From NCBI RefSeq assembly GCF_036985595.1, contig NZ_BTPU01000073.1, forward strand, positions 1 to 44,906: a stretch of 44,906 nucleotides of DNA, given 5' to 3'. This DNA is from Vallitalea maricola (lineage in GTDB: Bacteria; Bacillota; Clostridia; Lachnospirales; Vallitaleaceae). Under the pieces are notes generated by a model. The model was not told the origin of the DNA, did not search any database, and saw only the letters and a program-made list of their open reading frames with translations. The translations under genes and the position numbers were made by a program. Positions 1-8,388 of the stretch are shown one piece after another (position 1 is the first letter of the stretch; every line of letters begins with the position of its first letter).

Positions 1-4
1 GACA

Positions 5-35
5 TAAAAAAGAAAAGTGTGACATGCACACTTTT
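5..35 (-). terminator. Intrinsic terminator of spoVS
   Basis: Positions 13-21 and 27-35 form a perfect 9-bp stem with a 5-nt loop. On the minus strand it is followed by a run of six T. It starts just past the spoVS stop codon. Confidence 0.85.
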
Positions 36-38
36 AAA

Positions 39-302
39 TTAATTTTTTGATTGAACGATTAATTTAATCGCTGTTCTTTCTTCTCCGTTAATATCAATAT
101 CAGTGAAAGCTGGAATACAAACTAAATCGATACCCGATGGAGCCACATATCCTCTTGCAATTATTATTGCTTTTATTGCTTGATTTAATGCGCCTGCCCC
201 GATTGCTTGTAATTCAGCACCGCCTTGTTCACGGATAGTATTAGCAAGAGCACCAGCTACCGAATTGGGATTAGATTTTGCAGCAACTTTTAAAACTTCC
301 AC
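39..302 (-). CDS. spoVS: Stage V sporulation protein S (SpoVS)
   Basis: SpoVS is a small Alba-like protein needed for normal progress through stage V of sporulation; its exact biochemical role is unsettled. The product reads as a full-length SpoVS: a start like VEVLKVAAKSNPNSVAGALA, the IGAGALNQA core, and a C-terminal half with VAPSG and IPAFTDI. I place the start at a GTG at 302-300, with a GGGGG ribosome site about 9 nt upstream. This gives 87 residues, matching the roughly 86-residue family. A longer frame opens at 371, but its extra N-terminus is unlike SpoVS and covers the predicted promoter. The gene follows rny, as in many Firmicutes, but has its own terminator and a sigma-H-like promoter. 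The ymdB gene found between rny and spoVS in Bacillus is absent. Confidence 0.96.
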   Translation of the reverse strand: MEVLKVAAKSNPNSVAGALANTIREQGGAELQAIGAGALNQAIKAIIIARGYVAPSGIDLVCIPAFTDIDINGEERTAIKLIVQSKN

Positions 303-335
303 TCTAAAAGACCCCCTTTTTATAGTTATAGTTAA

Positions 336-364
336 TAATTCAATAAGAAATTCTTTTTTCCTTT
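336..364 (-). promoter_or_regulatory. Putative sigma-H promoter of spoVS
   Basis: On the minus strand, AAAGGAAAA (364-356) fits the sigma-H -35 consensus RNAGGAWWW. ATTGAATTA (344-336) fits the -10 consensus RNNGAATWW, with an 11-nt spacer. The GTG start lies 33 nt downstream. Bacillus subtilis spoVS is a known sigma-H gene, so sequence and family knowledge agree. The rest of the 303-456 gap is AT-rich with no other feature seen. Confidence 0.72.
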
Positions 365-450
365 TTTTCAATCAATTTTTATAGACAATATTAATTTTTA
401 TTTTTTTCAATTAATATCCAACAGAGAATTTCTACAAAATAATTAACTAA

Positions 451-482
451 AACACAAAAAAGCGTGATTTCTCACGCTTTTT
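451..482 (-). terminator. Intrinsic terminator of rny
   Basis: Positions 457-467 and 472-482 form an 11-bp perfect stem (core AGCGTGA/TCACGCT) with a 4-nt loop, followed on the minus strand by T-rich sequence. It begins 2 nt past the rny stop and isolates rny from spoVS. Confidence 0.9.
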
Positions 483-483
483 A

Positions 484-2052
484 TTATTTAGCATATTCAA
501 CTGCTCTTGTTTCTCTTATAACATTAACTTTAATTTGTCCTGGATATTCCAATTCATCTTCTATTTTCTTAGAAATTTCTCTTGCAAGTAATACCATTTC
601 TTCATCACTTGTTTGATCAGGAACAACCATTATTCTAATTTCTCTACCTGCTTGAATAGCAAAAGATTTGTCAACACCTTTAAATTCATCAGCAATCTCT
701 TCAAGACGTTGAAGTCTCTTAATATATGTTTCTAATGTTTCACGTCGTGCACCTGGTCTTGCAGCAGATATAGCATCAGCTGCTTGTACAATGACAGCAA
801 CTAGACTAGTAGGTTCTACATCACCGTGATGTGCTTCAACAGCATTGACAATCACATCTGATTCTTTATATTTCCTACATAAGTCTGCACCTATGGAAAC
901 ATGTGAACCTTCCATTTCATGGTCAACTGATTTACCAATATCATGTAATAAACCAGCACGTTTAGCTACTCTTACATCTACTCCGATTTCACCGGCAATT
1001 AATCCACTTAAATGAGATACTTCAATTGAATGTTTTAAAACACTCTGTCCATAACTTGTTCTAAACTTCATCTTACCTAATAATCTCGTTAATTCATGGT
1101 GTAAGCCATGAACACCTGTGTCGAAAGTGGCCATTTCACCTTCTTCACGAATAATATTCTCAACTTCTTTTCTTGCTTTTTCTACCATTTCTTCAATTCT
1201 TGCAGGATGGATTCTTCCATCAACAATTAATTTTTCAAGTGCAATTCTTGCAACTTCTCTTCTTATTGGATCAAATCCAGAAAGTATAACTGCTTCAGGC
1301 GTATCATCAATAATAAGATCTATTCCTGTTAAAGTCTCCAAAGTTCGAATGTTTCTTCCTTCTCGACCTATTATTCTTCCTTTCATTTCATCACTTGGAA
1401 GAGGTACTACTGATACAGTAGTTTCGGCAACATGGTCAACTGCGCATTTTTGTATTACATTTGCCAATATTTCTCTAGATTTTTTGTTAACCTCTTCTTT
1501 TGCTTTTACTTCCAATTCTTTAATTAAAATTGCTGTTTCATGTTTGACTTCATTTTCAACAGATTTTAAAAGGTATTCTTTTGCTTGATTGGAGGTGAGG
1601 CCAGAAATTTTTTCTAACTCTTTGACATGTTTTTTCTGTAATTCAGATACTTCTGCTTTTATTTTTGCTAATTGTTCTTCTCTAGATGTTAACTGATTCT
1701 CTTTTCTTTCAAAGCTATCAGCCTTTTTGTCTAAAGATTCTTCTTTTTGAAGAAGTCGTCGCTCAAGGCGTTGTAATTCATTTCTTCGCTCTTTAACTTC
1801 TTTATCTAAATCACTTTTGATTTTATAAGTTTCTTCTTTAACCTCTAAACGGCTTTCCCGTTTAATAGATTCTGCTTCTTTTATAGCATCATCAACAATT
1901 TTTCTCGCTTTTTGTTCAGCTGATCCATATTGTGATTCCGCCACTTTCTTTCTATAAGAAACACCAAGCTTAAAAGTTATTACTCCAACTACAACTGCAA
2001 CGACAAGTATTAACAATACTAGTAATATTATATTTATAGTAACGTCTAACAA
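484..2052 (-). CDS. rny: Ribonuclease Y (membrane-anchored endoribonuclease)
   Basis: RNase Y initiates mRNA decay at the membrane in Firmicutes. The 522-residue product has the family order: an N-terminal membrane helix (about residues 5-30), a long charged coiled coil (about 35-200), a KH domain with GRIIGREGRN near 225, and an HD domain with LLHDIGK near 370. An ATG at 2070 is open, but it forms part of the ribosome site: ATGAGGAGGT is itself the AGGAGG signal. I therefore start at the TTG at 2052-2050, 9 nt after AGGAGG, which gives the same length as the Bacillus enzyme (520). It has its own promoter at 2116-2144 and is closed by a strong terminator, so it is probably monocistronic. Confidence 0.97.
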   Translation of the reverse strand: MLDVTINIILLVLLILVVAVVVGVITFKLGVSYRKKVAESQYGSAEQKARKIVDDAIKEAESIKRESRLEVKEETYKIKSDLDKEVKERRNELQRLERRLLQKEESLDKKADSFERKENQLTSREEQLAKIKAEVSELQKKHVKELEKISGLTSNQAKEYLLKSVENEVKHETAILIKELEVKAKEEVNKKSREILANVIQKCAVDHVAETTVSVVPLPSDEMKGRIIGREGRNIRTLETLTGIDLIIDDTPEAVILSGFDPIRREVARIALEKLIVDGRIHPARIEEMVEKARKEVENIIREEGEMATFDTGVHGLHHELTRLLGKMKFRTSYGQSVLKHSIEVSHLSGLIAGEIGVDVRVAKRAGLLHDIGKSVDHEMEGSHVSIGADLCRKYKESDVIVNAVEAHHGDVEPTSLVAVIVQAADAISAARPGARRETLETYIKRLQRLEEIADEFKGVDKSFAIQAGREIRIMVVPDQTSDEEMVLLAREISKKIEDELEYPGQIKVNVIRETRAVEYAK

Positions 2053-2115
2053 ATGGTAACACCTCCTCATTATTTATTTTTCATTGTGCATGATGTTATT
2101 TTCCATAACATATAA

Positions 2116-2144
2116 ATTTTATAACGTTTTAGATATTATGTCAA
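2116..2144 (-). promoter_or_regulatory. Sigma-A-type promoter of rny
   Basis: Minus strand TTGACA (2144-2139), a 17-nt spacer and TAAAAT (2121-2116). The start codon is 63 nt downstream of the -10. A 7-bp hairpin (ATGTTAT/ATAACAT, 2093-2111) lies in the predicted leader. Confidence 0.7.
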
Positions 2145-2203
2145 GTTTTAATGAAAACTCTTTTAAATAATATACATATTCCATAACGTTTTTTACATAT
2201 TTA

Positions 2204-2833
2204 TTATGTATTCGTTAACTTTTCATTTTGTATAAATTGATTAATTACTTTACTAATTAAACCATAATTATAACCTTTTCTCATTAAATAACTTATCATT
2301 CTTCTTTTGATTTTATTATCTATAGTATCCAGATTTTTATATTTTTTATAAATCAAATTATATGCTGCATCTTCTTCGCAAATTTCTGTATAATCTGCAA
2401 ATTCACCAACTATATCTTTTGATATGCCTTTTCTTATAAGCTCTATATTGATTTGTTTCAAACTTTTCTTGGTCTTGTTATAACTTATGTATTTTTCAGT
2501 ATATTTTCTATCATCAATAAAGTTGTACTCTTCTAAGAACTCAATAACTTTATTGGTTATATATTGATTATAGCCTGTCTCTTTTAGTTTTTTTATAATT
2601 TCTTTCTTAGGCATATCTCTTCTTTGCAATAGTCTAAAAGCCCTATTTTTAGCCCTAGGATATACATAATCTCTATATATTTTGTGTAATATTTCTTCTG
2701 ATAACAAATCATTATCTTTTAATTTTAAGAACTTTAGTTCCTTATAGGTAACAAAAAATAAATATTCATCATCTATATATATGTCATAATAATTTTTAAA
2801 TCTTTTATTCTGAATAATATTTGTAATAATCAT
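2204..2833 (-). CDS. recX: Regulatory protein RecX
   Basis: RecX binds RecA filaments and modulates recombinase activity. The 209-residue protein shows the RecX three-helix repeat pattern: a segment with RAFRLLQRRDMPKKEI, a segment with VIEFLEEYNFIDDRKY, and a C-terminal repeat ending in RRMISYLMRKGY. It lies 201 bp downstream of recA, the usual partner. An AAAGGAT ribosome site precedes the ATG. The recA-recX gap contains a large imperfect inverted repeat, so recX may get only part of the recA transcript. The product is basic and lysine-rich, as expected for this family. Confidence 0.93.
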   Translation of the reverse strand: MIITNIIQNKRFKNYYDIYIDDEYLFFVTYKELKFLKLKDNDLLSEEILHKIYRDYVYPRAKNRAFRLLQRRDMPKKEIIKKLKETGYNQYITNKVIEFLEEYNFIDDRKYTEKYISYNKTKKSLKQINIELIRKGISKDIVGEFADYTEICEEDAAYNLIYKKYKNLDTIDNKIKRRMISYLMRKGYNYGLISKVINQFIQNEKLTNT

Positions 2834-2880
2834 AAATATCCTTTCTTAGGATATATTAGTATAATATATCTATCCTTAAA

Positions 2881-2985
2881 AAGAGGCTGTCTTATAATCT
2901 ATTTTCATGCCTATCAATAAGTTGTAAGATAGTCACTGTCCTTACACCTACATTGATGTAAAAATGGATTATGAGAAGCCCCTTA
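2881..2985. repeat. Imperfect inverted-repeat element in the recA-recX gap
   Basis: The outer arms at 2881-2900 and 2966-2984 are inverted copies of about 19 nt (AAGAGGCTGTCTTATAATC against the complement of GGATTATGAGAAGCCCCTT), with a few mismatches and one gap. A third related inverted copy, GTTGTAAGATAGTC, lies at 2921-2934. A short TTACA/TGTAA stem lies near 2942-2960. Read from recA the structure ends in TCTTTTT, so it could terminate or attenuate transcription. It could equally be a miniature transposable element; no transposase is present. Confidence 0.6.
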
Positions 2986-3034
2986 TCATCTATCATTATA
3001 ATTCAATCAAATATATTTAATAAAACACAACTAA

Positions 3035-4111
3035 TTACTTCTTAGCTTTTTTTGTGTCAGTTGTTTCTTTTTCTTTTTTAGGCTCGTTATTTTTTTTATC
3101 CGCATCTTTTTCTCCATCTACTGGTATCTCAAAATGCTTTCTTACCAAATTCTCTATCTCCGTCAATAATTCAGTATTATCACTTAAATATTGTTTTGCA
3201 TTTTCTCTACCTTGTCCTAATCTAGTCTCATTATAAGAATACCAAGCACCGCTTTTATTAACAATATTCTCTTGAGTTGCCAAGTCTAATATATCTCCTA
3301 CTTTTGATATACCTTTTCCGAACATTATATCAAATTCGGCTGTTTTGAATGGTGGCGCTATTTTATTCTTAACTACTTTTACTCTAACTCTATTTCCAAT
3401 GAAATCAGTACTTTGTTTTAGTGTTTCTATTCTTCTAACATCAAGTCTGACTGATGAATAAAACTTAAGTGCTCTACCTCCAGTTGTAGTTTCTGGATTA
3501 CCGAACATTACTCCAACTTTTTCACGCAACTGATTAATGAAGATAACAACACATTTTGATTTGTTTATTACTGCTGTCAGTTTTCTTAGTGCTTGAGACA
3601 TAAGTCTTGCTTGAAGCCCCACATGAGAATCTCCCATTTCTCCTTCAATTTCTGCTCTTGGTACAAGGGCTGCAACAGAGTCCACTATAACAATATCAAT
3701 TGCACCAGAACGAACCATTGTTTCTGTAATCTCAAGAGCTTGTTCTCCATTATCTGGTTGTGATATATATAAATTATCTACATCTACACCTATCTTTTTT
3801 GCATACTCAGGATCTAATGCATGCTCAGCATCCACAAAACCAGCTATTCCGCCTTTTTTTTGTGCTTCTGCTACCATATGTAATGCAACAGTTGTTTTAC
3901 CACTTGATTCTGGTCCATAAACTTCAATGATTCTTCCTTTTGGTATACCTCCAGCACCAAGTGCTATATCTAAACTAAGTGACCCTGTAGGAATAGTTTC
4001 AATGTTCATATTCTCTCTGGATTCACCTAACTTCATTATGGAACCTTTACCATATTGTTTCTCAATATTGGATATCGCTGCCTCTAACGCTCTTTTTTTA
4101 TCTTCTTTCAT
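3035..4111 (-). CDS. recA: Recombinase RecA
   Basis: RecA is the ATP-dependent strand-exchange protein and co-protease for LexA. The 358-residue sequence is full length: Walker A GPESSGKTT at about 66-74, an L1 loop region with EIEGEMGDSHVGLQAR, the INQLREKVGVMFGNPETTTG segment at L2, and a lysine/glutamate-rich C-terminal tail. It follows cinA, a common arrangement, but a hairpin separates the two. It has its own near-consensus promoter overlapping a palindromic LexA box, so DNA-damage control is likely. The ribosome site (ATAGGGAC) is modest; a second purine-rich stretch (AAAGGGGG) lies further upstream. Confidence 0.99.
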   Translation of the reverse strand: MKEDKKRALEAAISNIEKQYGKGSIMKLGESRENMNIETIPTGSLSLDIALGAGGIPKGRIIEVYGPESSGKTTVALHMVAEAQKKGGIAGFVDAEHALDPEYAKKIGVDVDNLYISQPDNGEQALEITETMVRSGAIDIVIVDSVAALVPRAEIEGEMGDSHVGLQARLMSQALRKLTAVINKSKCVVIFINQLREKVGVMFGNPETTTGGRALKFYSSVRLDVRRIETLKQSTDFIGNRVRVKVVKNKIAPPFKTAEFDIMFGKGISKVGDILDLATQENIVNKSGAWYSYNETRLGQGRENAKQYLSDNTELLTEIENLVRKHFEIPVDGEKDADKKNNEPKKEKETTDTKKAKK

Positions 4112-4152
4112 ATAGTCCCTATTAACTAGGTTCCCCCTTTCAAATTAAAAGC

Positions 4153-4166
4153 CGAACTTATGTTCG
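4153..4166. promoter_or_regulatory. LexA-binding SOS box upstream of recA
   Basis: CGAACTTATGTTCG is a perfect palindromic match to the Gram-positive SOS box core GAAC-N4-GTTC. It lies directly downstream of the recA -10 element, around the expected transcription start. lexA itself is not in the window. Confidence 0.88.
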
Positions 4167-4172
4167 TTTATA

Positions 4173-4201
4173 ATTATAATATATTATTTTAATTACGTCA
4201 A
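4173..4201 (-). promoter_or_regulatory. Sigma-A-type promoter of recA
   Basis: Minus strand TTGACG (4201-4196), a 17-nt spacer and a perfect TATAAT (4178-4173). The SOS box begins 6 nt downstream, where bound LexA would block RNA polymerase. Confidence 0.82.
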
Positions 4202-4244
4202 TACATTTTTACAAATATTTCAATAATCCATATAGTTCTTATAG

Positions 4245-4278
4245 TTTAAAATTAAGCCTATGTTAATCATAGACTTAA
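4245..4278 (-). terminator. Terminator-like hairpin after cinA
   Basis: TTAAGCCTATG (4252-4262) and CATAGACTTAA (4268-4278) pair over 11 positions with one G-U, with a 5-nt loop. The minus-strand tail is TTAATTTT. It lies just past the cinA stop and would separate cinA from recA. Confidence 0.65.
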
Positions 4279-4291
4279 TTTAGATATATCA

Positions 4292-5521
4292 CTATTTAAT
4301 TCTGTTCCATAATATTATAAGGCTCTCTACTACAGCTCTCGTTCTAATCTTTTGTCTATTACCGTAAAAATTGCATTTTTTAACTGTAGTAACACCTTTA
4401 TAAGATACTCCTATGTAAACAAGTCCTATGGGCTTTTCTTCTGTACCTCCAGTTGGACCTGCAATACCTGTAATAGATATAGAGGCAGATGTATTACATT
4501 CATCAATTAGTCCTTCTGCCATTTCTCTTGCGGTTTCTTCACTAACTGCACCATATTCTTCAAGGATATCTTTTTTAACCCCCAGATATTTCATTTTTGC
4601 TTCATTAGAGTAAGTAATAAAACCTTCCTTATATACATCAGAAACTCCAGAACAATTAATAATTCTGCCACTTAGCAATCCACCAGTACATGATTCGGCT
4701 ACAGATAGAGTCAGATTCTTATTCTTCATTATATCAACAATGGTTTCCTCAAGAGTCTTTTCATCAGTAGTATATATATATTCTCCAACATGATCAGCCA
4801 CTTTTTGTTCCATATCATCAATGAATTTGATAGCTTCGGATTCTTTATTGGTTTTGGCTGTTATCCTAAGATGAACCTCTCCATCTTTTGCATAAGGTGC
4901 AATAGTAGGATTTGTTTGGTTATCTATAACATCTTGCAATATGTTTGCAACTGTACTTTCTCCTATACCACATAATTTTAAAGTCCTTGAAAAAATGACA
5001 CCTTCATTCAACTTCTTCAATTCTTTTTTGACTCCGTTTTCAAACATGGGTATCATTTCACTTGGTGGTCCAGGTAATACAATAATTATATTCTTTTTTG
5101 TTTTAACAATAAATCCTGGAGCCGTTCCATTATCATTTTCAAGAACAACAGCCCCTTCTGGTATATATGCCTGTTTTAAATTATTTTCTGTCATACATAT
5201 ATCACGTTGTTTGAAGAAATCAACTATCCTCTTTTTAGATTCTTCATGTTCAATAAGAGGTAACCCTAACACTTGTGCAATAGTTTCTTTAGATAAATCA
5301 TCAGTTGTAGGCCCCAACCCCCCAGTTGTGATAATGATGCTAGTCCTATTCATAGCATTTTCTATTGTTTCTTGTAATCTATCAACATTATCGCCTACAA
5401 CTGATTGGTAGTAAACAGAAATTCCCATATCTGCCAATTGTCTTGATAAGTACCTTGCGTTAGTATTCAAAATATCTCCGAGTAGTAATTCTGTTCCAAT
5501 GGCTATTATTTCAGCAGTCAT
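4292..5521 (-). CDS. cinA: CinA-like protein (competence/damage-inducible protein A)
   Basis: This 409-residue protein has both CinA halves. The N-terminal molybdopterin-binding-like domain (about 1-170) carries IAIGTELLLG and TTGGLGPTTDD. The C-terminal amidohydrolase-like domain (about 255-405) carries SVAESCTGGLLSGRI and SISITGIAGPTGG. C-terminal CinA domains are nicotinamide mononucleotide deamidases in several bacteria, and N-terminal domains act on ADP-ribose or related pyrophosphates; activity here is inferred. The ATG is preceded by AAAGGATG. It sits between pgsA and recA, the classic pgsA-cinA-recA order, 38 bp after pgsA. Confidence 0.95.
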   Translation of the reverse strand: MTAEIIAIGTELLLGDILNTNARYLSRQLADMGISVYYQSVVGDNVDRLQETIENAMNRTSIIITTGGLGPTTDDLSKETIAQVLGLPLIEHEESKKRIVDFFKQRDICMTENNLKQAYIPEGAVVLENDNGTAPGFIVKTKKNIIIVLPGPPSEMIPMFENGVKKELKKLNEGVIFSRTLKLCGIGESTVANILQDVIDNQTNPTIAPYAKDGEVHLRITAKTNKESEAIKFIDDMEQKVADHVGEYIYTTDEKTLEETIVDIMKNKNLTLSVAESCTGGLLSGRIINCSGVSDVYKEGFITYSNEAKMKYLGVKKDILEEYGAVSEETAREMAEGLIDECNTSASISITGIAGPTGGTEEKPIGLVYIGVSYKGVTTVKKCNFYGNRQKIRTRAVVESLIILWNRIK

Positions 5522-5559
5522 ATGGTATCATCCTTTCAAAATTCCTTTAAGTATTAAAT

Positions 5560-6093
5560 TTATTCCTTAAATATATTAATATTCTTTGTTATATAATCAA
5601 GGGCAGATATTACTGTAAACAATAAAGATGCATAGATAAGTATTTGTTCAATAACGACTATACCTTCAAAATTAAAATTGCATAGAATAACTATAATCAT
5701 AATCATTGTAGTCATGGTTTTTATCTTTCCCCACCATCCTGCTGCAATAACAATACCTTTATTGGCAGCAACAAGGCGAACTCCACTGATAATGAATTCT
5801 CTACCGATAATTACTATAACAATCCATGCAGCCAATTCTTTAACTTCTACTAGATAAATGAGTGCTGATGCCACTAATAACTTATCAGCGAGTGGGTCCA
5901 TGAACTTTCCAAAATCTGTTACTAGATTTCTTGATCTAGCTAAATGTCCATCAAGAAAATCTGTTAAACTAGCTATTATAAATATTATGACACCTATGAT
6001 ATTGCCATATGGTGCTTCAATTATATATAGTGACAATAAAAAAAATGGAATTAATATAACACGAAACAAAGTTAACTTATTCGCTATATTCAT
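5560..6093 (-). CDS. pgsA: CDP-diacylglycerol--glycerol-3-phosphate 3-phosphatidyltransferase
   Basis: PgsA makes phosphatidylglycerol phosphate, the committed step of acidic phospholipid synthesis, in the membrane. The 177-residue protein has the complete CDP-alcohol phosphotransferase motif D-G-x2-A-R-x8-G-x3-D-x3-D, with D48, G49, A52, R53, G62, D66 and D70. Several hydrophobic helices surround it. The start ATG lies inside the 3' end of rimO (17-nt overlap), implying translational coupling. The order rimO-pgsA-cinA-recA is a standard Clostridia arrangement. Confidence 0.97.
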   Translation of the reverse strand: MNIANKLTLFRVILIPFFLLSLYIIEAPYGNIIGVIIFIIASLTDFLDGHLARSRNLVTDFGKFMDPLADKLLVASALIYLVEVKELAAWIVIVIIGREFIISGVRLVAANKGIVIAAGWWGKIKTMTTMIMIIVILCNFNFEGIVVIEQILIYASLLFTVISALDYITKNINIFKE

Positions 6094-7420
6094 TGATAAT
6101 CTCTCCTATTAAATCATATTCATTAGATGAACTAACTCTAACATTAATTATATCTCCTGACATCAATTCATAAGGACAACTTACAAATATCATGCCATCT
6201 ACATCAGGAGCATCACGATAAGTTCTTCCACAGTATACTCTATCCTCTGGCATATATCCTTCAATAATGACAGAATAGGTTTTACCTACTAACTCTTCGT
6301 TAACAGACTTGGATATTCCTTGCTGCAGTGCCATTATTTCATCTTTTCTAGCTTCTTTTATATCATCATCTATCTGATCTTCAAATAATGCAGCAGGTGT
6401 TCCTTCTTCCGGCGAATATGAAAAAACTCCTAATCTATCAAATCTAACATCTTGTACAAATTCTTTCATATCTTCAAATTGTTCTCTAGTCTCTCCAGGG
6501 AAACCTGTAATAAGTGTAGTTCTAAGGCAAATATCTGGTATTGCTTTTCTAAGTTTAGATATTGCGTCTTTAATCATTTCTTTTGTGCCTTTTCTTGCCA
6601 TTCTTCTTAATATATCATTATTAGCATGTTGAATAGGCATATCTAAATAATTAAGAACTTTTTCTTCATCTCTCATAACTTCAATTAATTCGTCTGTTAT
6701 TTCTTCTGGATAACAGTATAATAATCTAATCCATTCAATACCATCCACCCTACATAACTCTCTAAGTAAAGCTGGTAATTTTTTTTCTCCATAAATGTCA
6801 ATACCATATTTTGTTGTATCTTGAGCAACTAGTATTAACTCTTTCACACCATTTTGTGCTAAATACTTAGTCTCTTCTATAAGACTTTCCATTGTTCTGC
6901 TTTTTATCTTTCCTCTGATTTTAGGAATGATACAGTAAGTACAATGATTATCGCAGCCTTCAGCAATTTTTAGATAAGCAGAATATCCTGTAGAACTAAT
7001 TACTCTGTTAATATATTCTTCAGGAACATGATCGTTATCTTCAAAAGCAACATATTTCTTGTTATCAAGTACTGATTCAACTGCTTCAATCACTTTGTCA
7101 TAATTAGAAACTCCTAAAATAGCATCTATCTCAGGCATTTCTTTAATAAGTTCATCTTGATATCTCTGAGCAAGGCAACCTGTTACAATCAAAGCTTTAC
7201 ATTTTCCATTTTCTTTATATTGCCCCATCTCTATGATTGTGCCGATACTCTCTTCTTTTGCATCTTGAATGAATCCACATGTATTTACAACTATAACATC
7301 TGCTTCTGTTTCATCATTTATTAATGTATATCCCTTGTCTCTTAATAATCCTAGCATGACTTCACTATCCACAAGATTCTTATCACAACCAAGTGAAATA
7401 AATGAAATTTTTATGTTCAA
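6077..7420 (-). CDS. rimO: Ribosomal protein S12 methylthiotransferase RimO
   Basis: RimO is a radical-SAM enzyme that adds a methylthio group to an aspartate of ribosomal protein S12. The N-terminal domain supplies cysteines at about 12, 48 and 82 (SLGCDKNLVDSE, NTCGFI, TGCLAQR). The radical-SAM CxxxCxxC lies at about 156-163 (EGCDNHCTYCIIPKIRG), and a TRAM domain closes the protein. SLGCDKNLVDSE separates it from the tRNA enzyme MiaB. A frame opens at a GTG at 7429, but that codon touches the AAGGAG site. I prefer the TTG at 7420-7418, 8 nt after AAGGAG, which places NIKISFISLG at the N-terminus (447 residues). Confidence 0.95.
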   Translation of the reverse strand: MNIKISFISLGCDKNLVDSEVMLGLLRDKGYTLINDETEADVIVVNTCGFIQDAKEESIGTIIEMGQYKENGKCKALIVTGCLAQRYQDELIKEMPEIDAILGVSNYDKVIEAVESVLDNKKYVAFEDNDHVPEEYINRVISSTGYSAYLKIAEGCDNHCTYCIIPKIRGKIKSRTMESLIEETKYLAQNGVKELILVAQDTTKYGIDIYGEKKLPALLRELCRVDGIEWIRLLYCYPEEITDELIEVMRDEEKVLNYLDMPIQHANNDILRRMARKGTKEMIKDAISKLRKAIPDICLRTTLITGFPGETREQFEDMKEFVQDVRFDRLGVFSYSPEEGTPAALFEDQIDDDIKEARKDEIMALQQGISKSVNEELVGKTYSVIIEGYMPEDRVYCGRTYRDAPDVDGMIFVSCPYELMSGDIINVRVSSSNEYDLIGEIINEYSE

Positions 7421-7473
7421 TAAGAACACTCCTTTTTCTTCAAGTTATTTAATCTCTGTCATAGAAATTACTA

Positions 7474-8325
7474 TTATTTTAACATATTATTTGCTGATTT
7501 TACGCAATTGCTCATAAGCATTGCTATTGTCATAGGACCAACACCACCTGGTACAGGAGTTATTGCACCTGCTATTGCAGAACATTCGTCATATTTAACA
7601 TCTCCACATAATTTACCATTATCAAGTCTATTCATTCCTACATCAATAACTGTAGCACCTTCTTTTACAAAATCTTTTGTAACAAAGTTAGCTCTACCTA
7701 TTGCAACAACTAGAATATCAGCATTTTTACATATCTCTTTAATGTTTTTAGTTCTAGAATGGCATATTGTAACAGTACCATTTTCTTTTAATAATAGCAT
7801 AGATACTGGTTTACCAACAATATTACTTCTTCCTATAACTACACAATTTTTCCCTTCTATTTCTATATTATACCTCTTAATCAACTCTATAATACCTGCT
7901 GGGGTACATGAAACAAAACCATCTCTACCTATACTGAGATTTCCTACACTATATGGATGAAAACCATCTACATCTTTAGATGGGTCTATAGCCAATAGGA
8001 TCTTCTCTTCATCAATATGTTTAGGTAATGGTAACTGAACTAGAATTCCATGTACATCATCTCTATTATTTAATTCATTAATTAACTCAAGAAGTGCTTC
8101 TTCAGTAGTTTTTTCATCTAGCTCATAAGCTAAAGATCTCATTCCAACGTATTCACAAGCTATCTTCTTATGTTTTACATAAACTTGTGAACCAGGGTCT
8201 TTACCAACTAAAACAACTGCAAGAGTAGGTTCTACACCCTTCTTCTTCAATTCTTCTACTTTTATAATAAGCTCATCCTTAATATCTTTAGATGTTTTTT
8301 TTCCATCAATTATGATAGTATTCAT
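7474..8325 (-). CDS. folD: Bifunctional methylenetetrahydrofolate dehydrogenase/methenyltetrahydrofolate cyclohydrolase
   Basis: FolD interconverts 5,10-methylene-, methenyl- and 10-formyl-tetrahydrofolate. The 283-residue sequence is full length. It has the N-terminal substrate region with SQVYVKHKKIACEYVGM (catalytic lysine), the HGILVQLPLPKHID signature, the Rossmann segment VVIGRSNIVGKP and the C-terminal signature TPVPGGVGPMT. An AAGGAGG site precedes the ATG. It lies 63 bp downstream of fhs, so the two form a one-carbon pair supplying formyl and methylene folates. The gap carries a dispersed repeat with a hairpin. Neither acs/cdh genes nor metF are in the window, so this alone does not indicate acetogenesis. 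Confidence 0.97.
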   Translation of the reverse strand: MNTIIIDGKKTSKDIKDELIIKVEELKKKGVEPTLAVVLVGKDPGSQVYVKHKKIACEYVGMRSLAYELDEKTTEEALLELINELNNRDDVHGILVQLPLPKHIDEEKILLAIDPSKDVDGFHPYSVGNLSIGRDGFVSCTPAGIIELIKRYNIEIEGKNCVVIGRSNIVGKPVSMLLLKENGTVTICHSRTKNIKEICKNADILVVAIGRANFVTKDFVKEGATVIDVGMNRLDNGKLCGDVKYDECSAIAGAITPVPGGVGPMTIAMLMSNCVKSANNMLK

Positions 8326-8344
8326 TAGTGATTCCTCCTTATTT

Positions 8345-8388
8345 ATCTTATAGGAAAGTCCTACAGAAAACGAGGCATAGCCTCTTTT
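8345..8388 (-). repeat. Dispersed intergenic repeat, copy 1 (fhs-folD gap)
   Basis: Holds the shared core ATCTTATAGGAAAG (8345-8358), a TAGGA/TCCTA mini-stem, and a perfect hairpin GAGGC-ata-GCCTC (8372-8384) followed by TTTTCTAGA, which runs into the fhs stop codon. The core recurs at 40446 and 44330. The hairpin recurs at 40543 with base-pair-preserving changes. Confidence 0.7.

Noticed and set aside
1118..1588. 156-codon plus-strand open frame inside rny
   Set aside because: It is antisense to the conserved KH and coiled-coil part of rny, has no convincing ribosome site and resembles no family; a reverse-frame shadow.
2881..2985. Intact insertion sequence in the recA-recX gap
   Set aside because: Only inverted repeats are present; the element is about 105 bp with no transposase frame.
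7508..7960. 150-codon plus-strand open frame inside folD
   Set aside because: It is the complement of conserved FolD motifs; no independent coding signal.
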